From: Ravibacter sp037191015 | GTDB lineage: Bacteria; Bacteroidota; Bacteroidia; Cytophagales; Spirosomataceae | Assembly (NCBI GenBank): GCA_037191015.1 | Contig: JBBCKD010000031.1 | Coordinates: forward strand, 467,469 to 531,468 | DNA: 64,000 bases | Direction: 5' to 3' | Part shown: one piece after another, positions 34,089 to 43,849 of the stretch | Numbering within the stretch: position 1 is the first letter of the stretch | Layout: each line of letters starts with the position of its first letter | The notes under the pieces: generated by a model | The model's input: the letters and a program-made list of their open reading frames with translations, nothing else | Database searches by the model: none | Told to the model about the DNA's origin: nothing | Program-made: the position numbers and the translations under genes

Positions 34089-35081
34089 TCAGAAATCTTC
34101 GTCGAATGCTATTTTAGTAGACTCTTTCTCCTTGGCGTTGCTCATTACTCCTGCTTTCTGGTAATCTCCTACCCTTTTCTCAAAGAAGTTGGTTTTACCG
34201 GGCAGAGAGATCAGCTCCATAAAGTCAAAAGGATTCGCAGTACCGAAAGGCTTGCGGCATCCCAATCGCTCCAGCCAGAAGTCGGCTACGTATTCGATAT
34301 ATTGCTTCATAAGATCGGCATTCATACCGATCAGGGAAACAGGAAGCGCATCTGAGATAAATTCCTTTTCAATTTCAACCGCATCCAGGATGATTTCCAG
34401 GATACGCTCTTCGGGAAGCTTGTTGACAATATGCTGGGTATACAGTAAGCATGCAAACTGGCAATGCAGCCCTTCATCCCTGGAGATCAGCTCGTTGGAA
34501 AAAGAAAGCCCCGGCATCAGACCGCGTTTCTTTAACCAGAAAATAGAGCAGAACGACCCCGAGAAGAAAATGCCCTCTACCGCGGCAAATGCGATCAGGC
34601 GCTCCGCAAAATTCGAGCTCTCAATCCATTTCAAAGCCCATTCTGCTTTCTTCTGTATACAGGGGATAGTCTCAATAGCCCTCAGAAGGTGATCTTTCTC
34701 GGCAGGGTCTTTTATATAGGTATCGATCAGGAGCGAATAAGTCTCAGAGTGAATATTCTCCATCGCGATCTGGAAGCCATAAAAGCATTTGGCCTCCGCA
34801 TACTGAACTTCACTCAGGAAGTTTACAGCGAGATTTTCATTCACTATCCCGTCAGATGCCGCAAAGAAGGCCAGGACATGGGAAATAAAGTGCCTTTCAC
34901 CTGATGTAAGTCCTTCCCAATCCTTTTTGTCAGGCCCCAGATCTATCTCCTCCGCCGTCCAGAACGAAGCCTCATGCTGCTTGTATAACTGCCATATATC
35001 ACTATGCTTGATCGGGAAAAGTACAAATCGCAAAGGATCTTCTATCAATAGGGGTTCTGGTGCTGGATTAGATTGTGACAT
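34089..35081 (-). CDS. nrdB: ribonucleotide reductase small subunit
   Basis: 330 residues, class Ia R2 protein, which carries the di-iron tyrosyl radical for deoxynucleotide synthesis. The pattern Glu108-x-x-His111-x-x-x-Tyr115 (AMENIHSETY) matches two iron ligands and the radical tyrosine; a second ExxH follows in SRDEGLHCQF. Ends in EDF, a tail of the kind that docks on R1. The large subunit nrdA is not next to it: the RAYT/REP region lies downstream instead. Confidence 0.95.
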   Translation of the reverse strand: MSQSNPAPEPLLIEDPLRFVLFPIKHSDIWQLYKQHEASFWTAEEIDLGPDKKDWEGLTSGERHFISHVLAFFAASDGIVNENLAVNFLSEVQYAEAKCFYGFQIAMENIHSETYSLLIDTYIKDPAEKDHLLRAIETIPCIQKKAEWALKWIESSNFAERLIAFAAVEGIFFSGSFCSIFWLKKRGLMPGLSFSNELISRDEGLHCQFACLLYTQHIVNKLPEERILEIILDAVEIEKEFISDALPVSLIGMNADLMKQYIEYVADFWLERLGCRKPFGTANPFDFMELISLPGKTNFFEKRVGDYQKAGVMSNAKEKESTKIAFDEDF

Positions 35082-35124
35082 AGCTTATTTTATATATAAT
35101 TTAGGTACATAGATTTGTTCAAAA

Positions 35125-35155
35125 CAAAGCTAACGGATAATCCAGCTAATATCAA
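35125..35155 (-). promoter_or_regulatory. predicted promoter of nrdB
   Basis: On the minus strand TTG (35155-35153), 20 bases, then TAGCTTTG (35132-35125), an exact -7 box; leader of about 35 bases. Confidence 0.55.
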
Positions 35156-35361
35156 CCCTCGCGCAAGCCGGGCACGAAATTAGACTGAATTATCCAACCC
35201 GGGAACAGGCAAATAACTTGTAAACAATCGGTTACAATAAAAATCTCCTTGTAAAATACAAAACATCAAAAAGCGACTGACTGACGTGCCGCTCTTATTG
35301 ACGCTCTGCACGACTCCGCCAAACCGCCCTGTTCCGCAGCAGCGTTCCTGTCAAATATTTC

Positions 35362-35386
35362 CCGGGAAAACGCCCTGTTTTCCCGG
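35362..35386. other. perfect hairpin upstream of the aminopeptidase gene
   Basis: CCGGGAAAAC (35362-35371) and GTTTTCCCGG (35377-35386) form a 10-base-pair stem with a five-base loop, 48 bases before the start codon. No T-run follows. Operator or leader structure; nothing else recognisable in 35157-35433. Confidence 0.4.
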
Positions 35387-35433
35387 TCATTTATATAAAT
35401 TGACGGACATATATAACCCGGTTCCATATTATT

Positions 35434-36825
35434 ATGCAAATCACCCTAGCATCATCTCACAAGCAGGACACGCTCCTGGTCAGGCTGTTCGGACAGGACA
35501 ATATACCGGAAGGCCACCGTGTATTTTCCGGAAAATCCGGCGAGGTCTGGTGGCCGGACGAAGATGAGCTGTGGCTGGGGACCGGGACCTCTTCCAGTGG
35601 CCCTTCTATCCGGAAAATAGTCAGGAAACTGTTTCATCAAAGAAAACATGACTGGCCGCAGACCGTTTCCGTCGAGATCTCCGGGTTTGACAACGCGGGC
35701 GTTGAAGCCATTATCAACGGGGTTATGCTGGGCGGCTACGATATCCGGCTGTATAAAAGTGACCGGCAGCCGGTAAGCAGCCTTTTCGGTCCCGACGGGC
35801 ACCTGATCCTGGTATCGGGTACGGCCTCCGGGCTCGCGGAGCTGGTCGACCGGTCACAAAAGACTGCAGAAGCGCAGCTGAGGGTTATGGACCTGATGAA
35901 TGCCCCGGCAAATAAAAAAAATGCGGTTATGCTGGCAAAATGGGCGCTGGAATCGGGCGACGCATACGGATACCAGGTAAAGGTTTTTGACCAGACGGAG
36001 CTGGCTCATTCCGGGTTTTCAGCCTTGCTTGCCGTCAACCAGGGGAGTCCTGAAGACGCGGCCATGATCATCGCCGAGTATACCCCGGCTTCCTACCGGA
36101 AGACAGTAGCGCTGGTGGGCAAAGGTGTGACCTTCGACACCGGCGGGGTCTCCATTAAAGGCAGCAATAACATGCATCTTATGAAAAGTGATATGGGAGG
36201 AGCAGCTGCCGTGCTCGGTACGATCGAGCTGGCGGCAAGGCTGCAACTGCCGGTCAGGCTCGTGGGTATAGTTCCTGCTACCGAAAACTGCATAGACGGG
36301 GCCGCCCTGAAACCCGGAGATGTGATCGGTTCCTATTCCGGGAAAACCATCGAGGTGATCGACACCGACGCAGAAGGGAGGCTGATACTGGCGGATGGCC
36401 TGAGCTATGCGGTCAGGAAATACAGCCCTGACATACTGATCGACCTGGCTACCCTGACGGGAAGCGTGATCCAGACGCTCGGCTACCATGCCGCAGGGCT
36501 CTTCTCGCAAAATGACCGGCTTGTAAAAGATCTTGAAGAAGCAGGTGAAGTAGCCGGCGAGCGCCTTTGGCGCCTTCCCTTGTGGGAGGAATACAAAAAG
36601 GAAATAGAATCTGACATTGCGGACGTAAAGAATTTCCACGGGAAGCCTATGGCCGGAGCGATCGTGGCAGCCAAATTCCTGGAGGTTTTCACCGACGAGC
36701 ATCCTGCATGGGCGCACCTCGACATTGCGGGGACTGCCTTCGGCGACACTGATTTTGTGACAGACAGGGCAGGAACGGCTTTTGGCGTAAGACTGCTGCG
36801 GCAATTCCTGGAAAACCTGGAATAG
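35434..36825 (+). CDS. M17 family leucyl aminopeptidase
   Basis: 463 residues. The N-terminal macro-like domain (1-150) is weakly conserved; the catalytic domain has VALVGKGVTFDTGGVSIKGS (metal-binding Lys and Asp), MHLMKSDMGGAA (Asp), and the family signature DTDAEGRLIL near residue 310 (Asp and Glu ligands), plus the active-site Arg in the same motif. Two-metal cytoplasmic enzyme removing N-terminal residues. Normal length for Bacteroidota members. Confidence 0.93.
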   Translation: MQITLASSHKQDTLLVRLFGQDNIPEGHRVFSGKSGEVWWPDEDELWLGTGTSSSGPSIRKIVRKLFHQRKHDWPQTVSVEISGFDNAGVEAIINGVMLGGYDIRLYKSDRQPVSSLFGPDGHLILVSGTASGLAELVDRSQKTAEAQLRVMDLMNAPANKKNAVMLAKWALESGDAYGYQVKVFDQTELAHSGFSALLAVNQGSPEDAAMIIAEYTPASYRKTVALVGKGVTFDTGGVSIKGSNNMHLMKSDMGGAAAVLGTIELAARLQLPVRLVGIVPATENCIDGAALKPGDVIGSYSGKTIEVIDTDAEGRLILADGLSYAVRKYSPDILIDLATLTGSVIQTLGYHAAGLFSQNDRLVKDLEEAGEVAGERLWRLPLWEEYKKEIESDIADVKNFHGKPMAGAIVAAKFLEVFTDEHPAWAHLDIAGTAFGDTDFVTDRAGTAFGVRLLRQFLENLE

Positions 36826-36930
36826 CAGCCGGGCATACGATTTTATCGGCAGATATTTGCATAATGGGCTGATTTTTCGTTTTTTAGGAGAAACAGGAAA
36901 TTACAGGGCCTCTAACAAACCCGGGATACC

Positions 36931-38145
36931 ATGTCTGCCAACCTTACTTTTCTCTGCATCACCACCTACTTTAAAGGTAACGACTTTCTGAAGACCTGTA
37001 AGGAAGCCGGCAACAGGGTATTTCTCCTGACAGCCAAAAAACTGGAAAACAAACCCTGGGCGCGCGAATGCATCGATGAAATTTTCTATATCGAAGAGCA
37101 GGGGCACAATCACTACAACCAGGAAGAAATTATCAGGGGGCTGGCCTATGTCTTCAGAACCAGGAAAATCGACCGCGTGGTGGCGCTCGACGACTTTGAC
37201 GTTGAAAAGGCTGCCTTTATCAGGGAGCAATTCCGCATCCCCGGTATGGGCAGGACCACCGCCGGGTACTTCCGCGACAAGCTGGCGATGCGCATAAAAG
37301 CTTCCGAATCGGGTATCCGGGTCCCCGGCTTCTGCAGTCTTTTCAACGATGACCAGGTCAACGAATTCATTACCAGGTATCCCGGACCCTGGATGATCAA
37401 ACCCAGGAGCGAAGCATCTGCAGCGGGTATTACCAAATCACATTCGGTGGAGGAGCTGTGGCAAACAATTCATGATCTGGGCGATAAACGCCACGAATAC
37501 CTGGTGGAGCAATTCAAGCCCGGCAATGTATATCATGTCGACTGTCTCTCATTCGGAGGTAAAGTCGTCTTCACATGGTCGAGCGTCTATCTCTCCCCTC
37601 CTTTTGACGTTGCCCACGGCGGGGGTATTTTCAGGTCAGTGACCGTTCCTTTCGGATCGCCGGAGCAGCACGCGCTGGAAACCATGAGCGTCGACCTGCT
37701 GAAAGCATTCGGGCTTCAGTACAGCGCCTCTCATACCGAAGTCATACGGTCGCATGAAGACGGCCACTACTACTTCCTGGAAACGTCCTGCAGGGTAGGC
37801 GGCGCCCACCTGGCCGATATGGTTGAAGCCTCATCCGGCCTTAACCTCTGGAAAGAATGGGCCCGGCTTGAAACGGCCGAAGCTACGGGGACGCCTTACA
37901 CACTTCCGCCACTGAAAAAGGAATACGCCGGGATTGTCATCTCGCTGGCCCGGCACCAATGGCCGGACATGTCCGCTTTCCGGGACCCTGAAGTAGTATG
38001 GCACCTGCAGGAAGAATACCATGTCGGATGCATCGTCCAATCCGAAAACCGGGAGAGGGTTATAGCATTGCTGGACAAATACGCGGAAATCATCAGGAAA
38101 GATTATCACGCGGAAGCGCCGTCGTCGATCGACAGGATCAGCTGA
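36931..38145 (+). CDS. ATP-grasp domain protein
   Basis: 404 residues. A pre-ATP-grasp domain (1-105), then the ATP-grasp fold: DKLAMRIKASESGIRVPGF (about 114-132), PGPWMIKPRSEASAAGITK (about 150-168), YLVEQFKPGNVYHVDCLSF, and the metal-binding ETSCRVGGAHLADMVE (about 283-298). Family members join a carboxylate to an amine or thiol using ATP; the substrate here is unknown, and no peptide synthesis genes are adjacent. Convergent with the phosphatase gene. Confidence 0.82.
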   Translation: MSANLTFLCITTYFKGNDFLKTCKEAGNRVFLLTAKKLENKPWARECIDEIFYIEEQGHNHYNQEEIIRGLAYVFRTRKIDRVVALDDFDVEKAAFIREQFRIPGMGRTTAGYFRDKLAMRIKASESGIRVPGFCSLFNDDQVNEFITRYPGPWMIKPRSEASAAGITKSHSVEELWQTIHDLGDKRHEYLVEQFKPGNVYHVDCLSFGGKVVFTWSSVYLSPPFDVAHGGGIFRSVTVPFGSPEQHALETMSVDLLKAFGLQYSASHTEVIRSHEDGHYYFLETSCRVGGAHLADMVEASSGLNLWKEWARLETAEATGTPYTLPPLKKEYAGIVISLARHQWPDMSAFRDPEVVWHLQEEYHVGCIVQSENRERVIALLDKYAEIIRKDYHAEAPSSIDRIS

Positions 38146-38177
38146 GCTCGGCGGCTGCACGGGCTATACCCCTACGG

Positions 38178-39140
38178 CTATTTTTCGAGATTCGTCTCAT
38201 ACAGGACCTTACCCGTATAATCGATTACTTTCATATTCAGCCTGCCGACATCGAGCGAGGCGTACATAAAACCATTGACCGAAGCTTCAAACCTGCTGTA
38301 AGCGATCCCGGGAGTTACTCTGGTAAGTTCAGACCCTGCTCCCGAAACAAACTGGTGGGGAAATCCTTCTTCCCTGAGGTGCTGCAACGAATGCTCGTGG
38401 CCCGACAAATAGACGTCCACACCGTACTTTCTGAAGATGTCTGCCAGCATTTCCCTGATAAGCGCAACCTGGCGATGCTGTATTCTCGGCCCCACCGTAT
38501 AGGCCGGATGGTGCCCCACGACGATCTTCCACTTCGTTTCCTTCGACGCCGCCCGGAGGGTAGCTTCCAGCCAGGCCAGCTGGCGGTCGCTCTCTTCTTT
38601 CCGGTCTTCATCTATCATTGCATTGGTATCCAGCATTGCGAACAGCGCGCTTCCCTTTCCTTTCCCCAGCGATACCTCCTTTGAATAATAGCGCGCCGAC
38701 ATCTTCCACCTCCGGCTTACTGCGCTGTACCTGACCTGGGCATCGGGATCGGAGCCGTAGTCGTGGTTGCCCAATACGGGATACCAGTCGCATTGAAGCG
38801 AATGCGCTCTGTAAACATTTTCGAAAGAAAAGTGCCAGAGAGGGTCCTGCTCGCTTATGACACCTTTCGGATAAAAATTATCGCCGGTAGAGATCACGAA
38901 ATGGGTGCGGTTTTGGGAGGCCCACGCGCCCATCCCGGCAGCCACTTCAGCCTGCAGGTATTCTCCGTTCCTCCCCCAGTCGCCGATCGACATAAAGTGC
39001 AATGCGTACCGGTCTTCCGGCAGGGCCCCGTCCCGGATTTCCTCTTCCTTAAAATAATCAACCCGCTCCGGAACATACGCTTCCAGTGCAGGCAGGAGCG
39101 GCACGCCTATGGTCGCCCTGACAAAATCTCTTCGTTTCAT
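38178..39140 (-). CDS. exported purple acid phosphatase-like metallophosphoesterase
   Basis: 320 residues. N terminus MKRRDFVRA resembles a twin-arginine signal. The five metallophosphoesterase motifs are present: GDWGR (about 53), STGDNFYPKG (about 83), VLGNHDYG (about 121), VVGHHPAY (about 207) and SGHEHSLQ (about 245). Closest in plan to tartrate-resistant acid phosphatase (ACP5) relatives. Divergent from the ABC exporter gene with about 100 bases between. Confidence 0.88.
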   Translation of the reverse strand: MKRRDFVRATIGVPLLPALEAYVPERVDYFKEEEIRDGALPEDRYALHFMSIGDWGRNGEYLQAEVAAGMGAWASQNRTHFVISTGDNFYPKGVISEQDPLWHFSFENVYRAHSLQCDWYPVLGNHDYGSDPDAQVRYSAVSRRWKMSARYYSKEVSLGKGKGSALFAMLDTNAMIDEDRKEESDRQLAWLEATLRAASKETKWKIVVGHHPAYTVGPRIQHRQVALIREMLADIFRKYGVDVYLSGHEHSLQHLREEGFPHQFVSGAGSELTRVTPGIAYSRFEASVNGFMYASLDVGRLNMKVIDYTGKVLYETNLEK

Positions 39141-39231
39141 CGGTATAAAAAGCTATCAGCTACATATTAATATAGTCTGCCCGATCCGAAACAGGCTATT
39201 GCGAAAGGTGAATATTTTCAGAATCGGGTGC

Positions 39232-39239
39232 TACCTTTG
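39232..39239 (+). promoter_or_regulatory. predicted -7 box close to the ABC transporter start
   Basis: TACCTTTG fits exactly and ends five bases before the ATG at 39244. If used, the transcript starts at or next to the start codon, a leaderless mRNA. Confidence 0.3.
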
Positions 39240-39243
39240 GAGC

Positions 39244-41079
39244 ATGAAAACCTATTGGCGTTTACTTTCATTTGCCCGTCCGCTCAGAAGATTCGTTGTA
39301 CCGTTCTTTTTCACGTCGCTGCTGGCGAGTGTATTTGGTATCCTCAATTTCACGCTCCTGATACCTTTGCTGAAAGTCCTGTTCAAGCAGGGAGGCGGGC
39401 ACGGAAGTACGGAAGCGATAGCCCAACCCGTTCCCCGCGTGAGCATCGACTATCTTGTAGATCTTTTCAACTATCACTTTCAGAACATATTGACCCAGTA
39501 CGGCGAATGGGGAGCTCTTAAGTTCGTCTGTATCATTATTATTGCTTCCGTACTCATTTCCAATATCTTCCGCTACCTCACCGCCCGCCTCATCGAGAGG
39601 TTCAAGGTCAAAATGGTAGGCCGGCTCCGGCAGGCGGTTTTCGACAATACCATTCATCTCCACCTCGGCTTTTTTTCTTCCGAGCGTAAAGGAAACCTTA
39701 TTTCCAGGATAGTCACCGATGTCCAGGAAGTGGAAAGCTCGGTAGCCAATTCTTTTTCCGCCGCTTTTAAAGAACTTTTTACGCTGATCAGCTTCCTGTA
39801 CGTACTGTTCAAGATTTCGCTGAGCCTTTCGGCTTTCGCTTTCCTGGTCATACCTATTTCCGGCGCCTTTATTGCGGTAATCGTAAGACAGATGCGGAAA
39901 GAAGCCAGAGACGGGCAAAACCGGCTCGGGGGGCTGATCAGCCTGATGGACGAGGTCTTCGGGGGTATGCGGGTCGTCAAGGGATTTAACGCTGAAGAGT
40001 TTATCAGGGGTAAGTTCAAGACAGAAAATGAAGGGTACCAGCGTGCCATTAAATCAATGGCCTACAAGCGGGAGATGTCTTCTCCTTTCTCGGAATTCAT
40101 GGGCGTGTTCGTGGTAGCGCTGATCCTGCTTTTCGGCGGACAGATGGTGCTATCGGGAGAATCGGAGCTCTCTGCCGAGCAGTTCATCACCTACATTGCT
40201 ATCTTCTCGCAGGTGATGCGCCCCGCCAAAGAAATATCCAATGCCTTCAGCAATACCCAGCGGGGAATAGCTGCCGGAGAAAGGGTGCTGGAGCTTTTGG
40301 ATGCGAAGAATGCGATCCCTGAAAAAACCGATCCGCTGAAAATAGAGCGCTTCGAAAGCGAGATAGCTGTAAATAACGTTTGTTTCGAATACGACAAAAA
40401 CGCCCGTGTGCTTCATGATATCAGCTTCCGGCTGCCAAAAGGGAAAACGGTTGCGCTCGTGGGGTCTTCGGGAGGCGGCAAATCTACCATTGCCGACCTT
40501 GTCCCCCGATTTTATGATCCTGTCGAAGGCAGCATCACCATCGACGGCCGCGACCTCCGGGACCTGTCGGTAGCGTCGCTTCGCAGCCAGATGGGTATTG
40601 TAACCCAGGAATCCATTCTCTTTAACGATACGATCTACAACAATATCGTTTTCGGTACCGATGCTACGGACGAAGAAGTGTACCGGGCTGCGAAAATCGC
40701 CAATGCCCACCAGTTTATCATGGATCAGCCCGACGGATATCAAACCGTTATCGGGGAGAGAGGCACAAAACTATCGGGAGGACAACGGCAAAGAATCAGC
40801 ATCGCGAGGGCCGTGCTCAGAAATCCGCCGGTACTTATACTCGATGAAGCTACGTCTGCGCTGGATACCGAATCCGAAAAGCTGGTCCAGGATGCGCTGA
40901 CCAGGCTGATGGCCAACCGTACGGTGCTGGTCATCGCGCACAGGCTCAGCACGATCCAGCATGCCGACGAAATACTGGTCATACACCAGGGAAGGATTAT
41001 CGAGCGGGGCACCCATTCCCGGCTCCTGGAAAACCCGGACGGTTTTTACCGCAAGCTTACACTAATGCAGGGGTTATGA
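39244..41079 (+). CDS. ABC exporter, MsbA-like half transporter
   Basis: 611 residues from ATG at 39244. Six membrane helices (about 18-345), then the ATPase: Walker A VGSSGGGKST (about 404-413), signature LSGGQRQRISIARAVL (about 509), Walker B VLILDEATSALD (about 530) and H-loop IAHRLSTI (about 563). Type IV exporter that works as a homodimer; in Bacteroidota such genes are named lipid A or multidrug exporters. The earlier in-frame codons (from 39109) overlap the divergent phosphatase. Confidence 0.92.
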   Translation: MKTYWRLLSFARPLRRFVVPFFFTSLLASVFGILNFTLLIPLLKVLFKQGGGHGSTEAIAQPVPRVSIDYLVDLFNYHFQNILTQYGEWGALKFVCIIIIASVLISNIFRYLTARLIERFKVKMVGRLRQAVFDNTIHLHLGFFSSERKGNLISRIVTDVQEVESSVANSFSAAFKELFTLISFLYVLFKISLSLSAFAFLVIPISGAFIAVIVRQMRKEARDGQNRLGGLISLMDEVFGGMRVVKGFNAEEFIRGKFKTENEGYQRAIKSMAYKREMSSPFSEFMGVFVVALILLFGGQMVLSGESELSAEQFITYIAIFSQVMRPAKEISNAFSNTQRGIAAGERVLELLDAKNAIPEKTDPLKIERFESEIAVNNVCFEYDKNARVLHDISFRLPKGKTVALVGSSGGGKSTIADLVPRFYDPVEGSITIDGRDLRDLSVASLRSQMGIVTQESILFNDTIYNNIVFGTDATDEEVYRAAKIANAHQFIMDQPDGYQTVIGERGTKLSGGQRQRISIARAVLRNPPVLILDEATSALDTESEKLVQDALTRLMANRTVLVIAHRLSTIQHADEILVIHQGRIIERGTHSRLLENPDGFYRKLTLMQGL

Positions 41080-41124
41080 GCATATCGTAATCTGCCGCCG
41101 CTACGCCAATACCCCGACCGTTTT

Positions 41125-41157
41125 TTGGTATTAATCATAGTTTAGTCCTAACTTGTG
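41125..41157 (+). promoter_or_regulatory. predicted promoter of the glycan cluster
   Basis: TTGG (41125-41128), 20 bases, then TAACTTGTG (41149-41157), one base away from TAnnTTTG. Leader of about 55 bases to the transketolase-like gene. Confidence 0.4.
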
Positions 41158-41217
41158 CCACATTTTAAGGCCATTGAAAAACAAGGCCGTTGATTCATTA
41201 ACAACAGCAGGAATGTT

Positions 41218-42132
41218 ATGCGCAAGGAGTTTTCCCAGGCTATAGAGGACCTGGCCGCCGAAGATGATTCGATCATTTTCATTACAGGCGATCTGGGGTA
41301 TAATGCCCTGGAAAACCTGCAGACAGTTTTAGGCAGCCGTTTTATCAATGCCGGGGTTGCCGAACAGAACATGGTAGGAGTAGCTGCCGGGTTCGCTCAC
41401 AAAGGCTACAAAGTATTTTGCTATAGTATTGCTCCTTTCGTTGTATACAGGTGCCTGGAGCAATTCAGGAATGACGTCGGGTTTCATAAATTGCCGGTAT
41501 TCCTGGTCGGTAACGGCGGGGGATACGGGTACGGCATCATGGGAAGCACCCACCATGCACTGGAAGACCTGGCCTGCCTGAGCAGCCTTCAGAACGTAAC
41601 GGCATGGGTCCCTTCTTTTTCCGACGAGGTAGCTCCTTTTGTACAGGAAATACTGGCAGCCGGAAGCCCGGCCTATCTCCGGTTGGGGGCCGGAAAGAAG
41701 GCCCCGGAAGGAGCGCGCCGGTCGGGCGATTTCAAAATCATACGGCAATCCGGCCAGGCTGTCGTCACGTTATTTGCGCTCGGGCCGGTCGCCAATAACG
41801 TATTGGAAGCCATCGAAAAAATATCCGCGCCGGTTAACCTTATTACCGCGCTGACTTTCCCGTTTGAGCTCAATCCCGAAATTATTGCCATTACAGAAGA
41901 AGCCCGCCACGTCATTGTAGTCGAAGAGCATGTATCCACAGGGGGGCTGGCCCAGCAGCTTTCCGTCCAGCTTCTTGAAAAAAATGTAAAAACCGATAGC
42001 TTCCGTAGCATAAGGGCGGAAGGCTACCCCAACGGTCTTTACGGCAGCCAGGCCTATCACCAGCGTTTATCCGGGCTTGATGCCGATCACATTGCCGACC
42101 AAATTACTATCCTGACGGGTCAAAATGCCTAA
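41218..42132 (+). CDS. transketolase-like protein, C-terminal half only
   Basis: 304 residues covering the pyrimidine-binding domain (about 1-160, with FINAGVAEQNMVGVAAGFA, which contains the thiamine-activating Glu) and the C-terminal transketolase domain (about 185-300, VITLFALGPVANNVLEAIE-like). Split transketolases of archaea and of polysaccharide clusters need a separate N-terminal, diphosphate-binding subunit. None is seen next to it here. It overlaps the next gene by 8 bases, so it belongs to the glycan cluster; it may supply an unusual sugar or amino-sugar precursor (inference). Confidence 0.85.
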   Translation: MRKEFSQAIEDLAAEDDSIIFITGDLGYNALENLQTVLGSRFINAGVAEQNMVGVAAGFAHKGYKVFCYSIAPFVVYRCLEQFRNDVGFHKLPVFLVGNGGGYGYGIMGSTHHALEDLACLSSLQNVTAWVPSFSDEVAPFVQEILAAGSPAYLRLGAGKKAPEGARRSGDFKIIRQSGQAVVTLFALGPVANNVLEAIEKISAPVNLITALTFPFELNPEIIAITEEARHVIVVEEHVSTGGLAQQLSVQLLEKNVKTDSFRSIRAEGYPNGLYGSQAYHQRLSGLDADHIADQITILTGQNA

Positions 42133-43831
42133 GCGTTCGCTTTTTATAATCGTCCTGGTTGCGGTTCTTCTCCCGGTCGCAGTATACCTGCGGGTGTGGG
42201 ACTACTATGCGGTCAATATCGCCAAATGGGACGACCACGCGCTGAAAAGGACCCTCCTCGACTATATTGCCTCCGACAGGCTTTCCGGCATAATCAGCAT
42301 ATTAAGCGCGCAGCATAATGAGCATCGCATCTTTCTGACCAGGCTCATTGCCATCCTCGATTACTCCTGGTACGGCCAGCTCGACTACCGTCACCTGATG
42401 TTTGCAGGTAACCTGCTGCTGCTCAGCATTATCATCCTGTGGTGGCGGTTGCTGAAACACAACGGCAAAACCCTTTTCGCGCTTCTTCCTGTTGCGCTCA
42501 TCTGGCCTACCCTGGCGCATTGGGAAAACATGTACTGGGGAATGGCTTCCATCCAGAATTTCGGGGTAGTGACCCTCGGCGCGCTGGCGGTTTACTGGTG
42601 TATGAAAGGTCCGTGGGGATATTATGCAGCTGGTATCCTGGCAGCCGCATTGTCCGCTTTTTCCAGCGGGAACGGGCTGCTGATCCTCCCTATTATAACC
42701 CTCGTGCTCTTCTTATCCCGCGAGAACAAAAAGGGGATCATCGCCGCGGCTTCCGTCGCTCTTGTGCTTGTACTTTATTTTGCTTCCTATCAACAGCCGG
42801 ACTACAATCCCAAAACACCGGCGGGCGTATGGGCGCTTATAAAAGGATTTATGGCCTTTATCGGGTCTTTTGCCGAAGTATTCCCCGTTAAAGGCAGACA
42901 GGATACCAGCGTTGTCTTCGGCGTTATTCTTTTCCTCGTCAGCATTTCTATCGTCTCTACCACGTTATTCCGCCTGGTACGCAACCAATACGTTGAGCCC
43001 TATGCCAAAATAACGGATGCTTTCTGCCTGGGCATCATGCTGTTCATTCTCGGTACCGCCGCGATCGTAGTCTGGGGTCGCGCGGGCTCAGGGCTCGAAA
43101 TCCTGCTTACGAGCCGGTACAAAATCTACTCGTTCCTGTTGCTCATTACCGCTTACCTTTTTATCGTAATCCCTATCAGGGGGAGCTTTTACCATCCTTA
43201 TGTTTCGGGGGTAGCCGCACTGTGCCTCCTTTTCAACGTATTTTCCTATCACTATTACCTGGTCGATGCCTATAACCTGCGCAAGTTTATGGTTACGTCC
43301 TATTTCAACTCGGTCTACGATAACAAAGCGCTCAACCCCTTTACCGCCGATACTTCCGTAAGCCGCGGATTGGTAGCCAGGCCCTCGTTGTTTTACGAAC
43401 ACTGGCTTCCTCTTATCCCTAATCTGTCAGATTCCGCTTTTTCCGGCAACCTGTCATATGTCCGTGAGCTGGCACAGGATACGCAGGTATCGGCCGGCAA
43501 AAGCAGGATTTCTATAGTAAATGACAATTATCAGAGCCAGCGTCTCCAGGATAGCGGCGTGTACCTGCTGTTGAGCAACAGCGACCGGTACTTCCTCCTT
43601 CCGACCTTCAGGGAAAGAAACAGGAACCGCAAGCAACTGTTTTTCCGTCAGCAATACTTCGCGCCTGGCTTCTCCTCCCAACATACATTCGATGAGCTGG
43701 AGCTCAGGCCCGGCAGCTATCGCTATGCCCTGGTGCTGCAGAAGGGAGACAGCACCGGCATCATGATGTACAAAGATTCGCTCACGATATCGGAATTTAC
43801 CCGAACTGAAGGAATTAAAACCAACTGGTAG
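42125..43831 (+). CDS. polytopic membrane protein of unknown function
   Basis: 568 residues with about ten hydrophobic segments over residues 5-390, then a soluble C-terminal part of about 180 residues (from AYNLRKFMVTSYF) with beta-like composition. The early motif WDYYAVNIAKWDDHALKR after the first helix resembles the catalytic Asp loops of GT-C membrane glycosyltransferases, but I cannot assign a family. It overlaps the transketolase-like gene and lies 18 bases before the acyltransferase gene, suggesting work on the same glycan. Confidence 0.75.
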   Translation: MPKRSLFIIVLVAVLLPVAVYLRVWDYYAVNIAKWDDHALKRTLLDYIASDRLSGIISILSAQHNEHRIFLTRLIAILDYSWYGQLDYRHLMFAGNLLLLSIIILWWRLLKHNGKTLFALLPVALIWPTLAHWENMYWGMASIQNFGVVTLGALAVYWCMKGPWGYYAAGILAAALSAFSSGNGLLILPIITLVLFLSRENKKGIIAAASVALVLVLYFASYQQPDYNPKTPAGVWALIKGFMAFIGSFAEVFPVKGRQDTSVVFGVILFLVSISIVSTTLFRLVRNQYVEPYAKITDAFCLGIMLFILGTAAIVVWGRAGSGLEILLTSRYKIYSFLLLITAYLFIVIPIRGSFYHPYVSGVAALCLLFNVFSYHYYLVDAYNLRKFMVTSYFNSVYDNKALNPFTADTSVSRGLVARPSLFYEHWLPLIPNLSDSAFSGNLSYVRELAQDTQVSAGKSRISIVNDNYQSQRLQDSGVYLLLSNSDRYFLLPTFRERNRNRKQLFFRQQYFAPGFSSQHTFDELELRPGSYRYALVLQKGDSTGIMMYKDSLTISEFTRTEGIKTNW

Positions 43832-43849
43832 TTATACAGCAAAGCGCTT

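Noticed and set aside
35286..35567. 93-codon frame before the aminopeptidase gene
   Set aside because: Overlaps the start of a certain M17 gene in another frame, Pro/Arg-rich, no homology recognised.
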